From Mageeibacillus sp. UBA5770 (GTDB taxonomy: Bacteria > Bacillota_A > Clostridia > Saccharofermentanales > Saccharofermentanaceae), in assembly GCA_002418705.1 (NCBI GenBank), contig DIEQ01000011.1:1-44037 (forward strand): a DNA stretch of 44,037 bases. The letters are read 5' to 3'. The notes below the pieces were generated by a model, which saw only the letters and a program-made list of their open reading frames with translations, did not search any database and had not been told where the DNA came from. Within the stretch, counting starts at the first letter, position 1. Every line of letters begins with the position of its first letter. Shown here piece by piece: positions 41,908 to 44,037 of the stretch. Position numbers and translations under genes: made by a program.

Positions 41908-42684
41908 TCACTTCAGACTGCGGAGAGGAGGAACCTGAATAACTTCAATCCCCATTTTGCGAAAACGGTCCAATATGCTTCTCGGCGCTTCCGTATCGGT
42001 TATGATCCGGTCTCCGGCACGAAGATTACCTGACACAAAGCTCTGCGTCTTGCCGATTTTTGAATGATCAGCCAGAATGATGCGTTCTGTCGCCCGTTTC
42101 AGCATTGTCTCGTTAATGGAAGCCTCCTGAAGGACGGATGTTGTCAGCCCCTGGTCGGGCGTTAAACCGGCGCATCCCAGGAAGCACTTTGAAGCGGTCA
42201 CTCTCATCAGATTGTTCAGCGCAAAGTCGCCTACCATGGATTCTTTAGGTTCGCGCAGTTCCCCTCCGGTAAGCACGACAAGAATGTCGGAACTGCGTTC
42301 ACACTGGATGGCCTTGGCATTATTGGTGATCACCGTAACATTTTTTGCAGTAATGTATTTGAGTATGAGGGTGGCGGTTGAACTTGTGTTAATGAAGATT
42401 GAATCACGGTCAGCGACGAGCTTTGCCGCTTCCTGGGCAATGGCGTGTTTATGGAGAACCAGTGTAGAACTAAACGAAGTACTTACCGGATTAAGCAGAG
42501 TAGCTCCGCCATAGTGACGCTCCAGCAAACGCTGCTGTTCAAGATACTCCAGGTCACGACGGATCGTGAGAGGAGAAGTGGACAGCTCATCAGCCAGAAA
42601 AGTCACTTTCACATGACCGTATTGACCAAGTATATTAAGAATTCTCTGCCTTCGGGTTTCGATGAATGACGCTGCCTGTTTCAA
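41908..42684 (-). CDS. DeoR-family transcriptional regulator
   Basis: A 258-residue regulator. The TTG at 42684 is preferred because AGGAAGG lies 8 bases before it, whereas the GTG at 42693 almost touches that site. The N-terminal DeoR winged helix (RRQRILNILGQYGHVKVTFLADEL, SPLTIRRDLEYLEQQ) is followed by a sugar-phosphate-binding domain (VTVITNNAKAI, LTGGELREPKESMVG, ADHSKIG). DeoR proteins usually repress sugar PTS operons and respond to a phosphorylated sugar. It is divergent from the ascorbate-type PTS genes, so these are its probable targets. Repeated TGAAC-containing sites lie in the gap. Confidence 0.93.
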   Translation of the reverse strand: MKQAASFIETRRQRILNILGQYGHVKVTFLADELSTSPLTIRRDLEYLEQQRLLERHYGGATLLNPVSTSFSSTLVLHKHAIAQEAAKLVADRDSIFINTSSTATLILKYITAKNVTVITNNAKAIQCERSSDILVVLTGGELREPKESMVGDFALNNLMRVTASKCFLGCAGLTPDQGLTTSVLQEASINETMLKRATERIILADHSKIGKTQSFVSGNLRAGDRIITDTEAPRSILDRFRKMGIEVIQVPPLRSLK

Positions 42685-42790
42685 ATTAATCACCTTCCTA
42701 AACGAATCTTATTATGAATATATGAACGAAGTTAATGATCTAAATGATTGAGTCATTATTCAAATTGTAGTCCTTAAATCGTAAAACCGC

Positions 42791-42822
42791 AATATTCCCG
42801 TGATTTTTCGGGAATATTTTTT
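42791..42822 (+). terminator. intrinsic terminator inside the regulator-PTS gap
   Basis: A perfect 10-bp stem (AATATTCCCG at 42791-42800, CGGGAATATT at 42809-42818) with an 8-base loop is followed by TTTT and AATTA on the plus strand. No annotated plus-strand gene ends here, so it terminates a short leader or small RNA started near 42700-42760, or works as an attenuator. Upstream, AATGA-TTGAG-TCATT (42743-42757) forms a further small inverted repeat. Confidence 0.65.
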
Positions 42823-42839
42823 AATTACATTCGATTAAT

Positions 42840-42854
42840 TGAACACAATGTTCA
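42840..42854. promoter_or_regulatory. operator-like palindrome, TGAACA-CAA-TGTTCA
   Basis: A perfect 6+6 inverted repeat around CAA in the DeoR-PTS gap, upstream of the PTS promoter candidate. The TGAAC half recurs at 42722-42726 and 42975-42980, suggesting that all bind the same regulator. Confidence 0.5.
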
Positions 42855-42917
42855 TAAAAATAAGATAAATGTGCAAATATAACAAAAAATACATGCCGAA
42901 TTTGTGCTCATTATCAA

Positions 42918-42946
42918 TTGCGAACAAAAATGAATGTAGATAATAT
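42918..42946 (+). promoter_or_regulatory. candidate promoter of the PTS operon
   Basis: TTGCGA (42918-42923) is followed after exactly 17 bases by TAATAT (42941-42946). Both match at four of six positions. It lies between two operator-like repeats, as expected for a repressed PTS operon, and gives a leader of about 100 bases before the EIIA start. Confidence 0.45.
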
Positions 42947-42972
42947 GTGGATAAAGTAAGAACACAAGAAAT

Positions 42973-42997
42973 ATATGAACGTTTTGAACATTCATAT
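42973..42997. promoter_or_regulatory. operator-like inverted repeat downstream of the PTS promoter
   Basis: ATATGAA (42973-42979) and TTCATAT (42991-42997) are perfect inverted arms with an 11-base centre. The left arm extends to TATGAACG (42974-42981), which is repeated exactly at 42721-42728 near the regulator gene. A repressor bound here would block transcription of the PTS genes. Confidence 0.45.
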
Positions 42998-43055
42998 CAC
43001 AGTATCCGCCGGTCATGCATTTGCTGACTACTCTCTGGGCAGGAAGGGAGAAGAT

Positions 43056-43523
43056 ATGTTACTCAAAGACATTATTGAGAAAAACCACTACGCGTTCCAC
43101 GATCGTGCCGTTTCCTGGGAGGACGCGATCCGCTTAAGCTGCGGACCGCTTGAACAGGATGGTACGGTGGATCAAACCTATGCGGACGAGATTATCGCCT
43201 GTGTCAGGAAGCACGGTCCGTACATTGTTATCGTACCTGGTCTGGCTATGCCTCATTCAACGGAGAATGCGGTTGGTGTTCATGGAACTGATATCGGATT
43301 CATGAAACTGGCTGAACCTATTTCGTTTGAAGAAGGAAATCCGGCCAAGGATGCCAGCGTATTCTTCACATTAGCATCGATCGACAGCGACGCGCATCTG
43401 GAGAATATGCAGCGCCTGTATACGGTACTGACGAATGAGGAAGTGCTTGCTGAACTGCAGAATGTCAAAGGCCCGGAAGATTTGATCCGTCTCGATGCAA
43501 TCTGTGAAGCCGCGCAAGCTTAG
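43056..43523 (+). CDS. PTS EIIA component, ascorbate/fructose type (UlaC-like)
   Basis: A 155-residue EIIA of the PTS_EIIA_2 type. The ATG at 43056 directly follows AGGAAGGGAGAAGAT, better than an in-frame ATG 81 bases upstream without a site. LLKDIIEKNHYAF at the start, PYIVIVPGLAMPHST with the phosphorylated histidine near residue 71, and the DVx-type ending are typical of UlaC/SgaA. It accepts phosphate from HPr and passes it to EIIB. The EIIC gene follows after 68 bases; an EIIB gene is not between them and should lie beyond the window. Confidence 0.9.
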   Translation: MLLKDIIEKNHYAFHDRAVSWEDAIRLSCGPLEQDGTVDQTYADEIIACVRKHGPYIVIVPGLAMPHSTENAVGVHGTDIGFMKLAEPISFEEGNPAKDASVFFTLASIDSDAHLENMQRLYTVLTNEEVLAELQNVKGPEDLIRLDAICEAAQA

Positions 43524-43591
43524 GGGGATGTTTTTTTCCGGAAACAGGGAAATAGGAAACCCGGATTCATGAAGTAAAATTGGAGGATAGT

Positions 43592-44037
43592 ATGAATATT
43601 GCGGATATCTTATTGAAAATTTGGACATTTTTCGTTAATAACTTTCTTACTCAGCCAGCATATTTTATTGGCTTAATCGTTGTTATTGGTTATATACTGC
43701 TTCGCAAGCCCTGGTACGATGTGCTTGCAGGTTTCATCAAGGCAGTTGTCGGATACATGATCTTGATTGTCGGTTCCGGCGGCCTCGTTGGCAATTTCCG
43801 TCCTATCCTTGTTGGTCTCAAAGACAGATTCAACCTCGATGCTATGGTAATTGACCCATACTTCGGCCAGAACGCCGTAACCGCCGGTCTTGAACCGGTG
43901 TTCGGACGTGCATTTACCGGGGTAATGATCCTTCTTCTGATCGCTTTCATCTTCAATATTGCTCTGGTTGCCTTAAGAAAATTTACGAAAATGAGATCTA
44001 TTTTTACAACGGGTCATGTTCAGATTCAACAGGCATC
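43592..44037 (+). CDS. PTS EIIC component, ascorbate type (UlaA/SgaT-like), cut by window end
   Basis: The first ~148 residues of a membrane permease, open to the right edge. GGAGG precedes the ATG. KIWTFFVNNFLTQPAYFIGLIVVIGY, LRKPWYDVLAGFIKAVVGYMIL and the NAVTAGLEPVFGRAF segment are typical of the ascorbate-specific EIIC (UlaA) family. It translocates the sugar acid while EIIB phosphorylates it. Specificity for L-ascorbate rather than a related sugar acid cannot be decided from this part. Confidence 0.93.
   Translation, partial: MNIADILLKIWTFFVNNFLTQPAYFIGLIVVIGYILLRKPWYDVLAGFIKAVVGYMILIVGSGGLVGNFRPILVGLKDRFNLDAMVIDPYFGQNAVTAGLEPVFGRAFTGVMILLLIAFIFNIALVALRKFTKMRSIFTTGHVQIQQA

Overview
The window looks like a chromosomal segment of a strictly anaerobic, probably spore-forming Clostridia-type Firmicute (Lachnospiraceae-like). 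The evidence is AGGAGG-type ribosome binding sites on almost every gene, GTG/TTG starts, a GerMN-domain protein fragment, a class I hybrid-cluster protein, YesM/YesN-type two-component genes, an XrtG/Firmicu-CTERM exosortase locus and PTS genes. No rRNA, tRNA, CRISPR array, insertion sequence or phage gene was seen.

Layout. (1) 2-316: the tail of a GerMN-domain protein. (2) 432-21269: a large carbohydrate-use island. It opens with a divergent Gfo/Idh/MocA dehydrogenase, followed by a YesM/YesN-type sensor and regulator, a lipoprotein binding protein, a terminator-like attenuator and two ABC permeases without an ATPase. A long co-directional run follows: MocA-type dehydrogenase, arabinose-isomerase-like protein, class III PLP aminotransferase, a second MocA dehydrogenase, alanine dehydrogenase, FGGY kinase, amidohydrolase, CE7-type esterase, cytoplasmic GH30 glycosidase and an MtlD-like dehydrogenase. 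The set suggests uptake of an acylated or glycosylated, possibly nitrogen-containing sugar or cyclitol that is processed inside the cell. Amino groups would be recycled through alanine and pyruvate. (3) 21377-24748: a nitrosative/oxidative stress block (hcp, cupin, membrane ferredoxin; divergent ohr) around an HcpR/FNR-like palindrome. (4) 24835-28385: small accessory genes (VWA + macro-domain pair, DUF1653, DUF523) and a decayed stretch holding a CPBP-protease pseudogene fused to another gene remnant.

(5) 28534-35881: a six-gene minus-strand operon that I read as an exosortase G (XrtG) system. In transcription order it encodes a PTPS-like domain fused to a large polytopic membrane protein, a secreted protein with a Firmicu-CTERM-like tail, XrtG itself, a family 2 glycosyltransferase, a membrane protein with a degenerate GGDEF domain, and a stand-alone PTPS-like protein. 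This is the most interesting system in the window: the family is known from comparative genomics, but to my knowledge its biochemistry is not established.

(6) 36313-40661: a uroporphyrinogen-decarboxylase/MtaA-like protein with a C-terminal thioredoxin-like domain, a CobW-type GTPase, and a convergent PocR-PAS-GGDEF-HD-GYP signalling protein; together these suggest corrinoid/one-carbon chemistry. (7) 41011-44037: a tandem universal stress protein, a DeoR regulator and a divergent ascorbate-type PTS operon (EIIA, then EIIC cut by the window edge), with several operator-like repeats and an intrinsic terminator between regulator and PTS.

All functional calls come from reading translated motifs; no database search was run.
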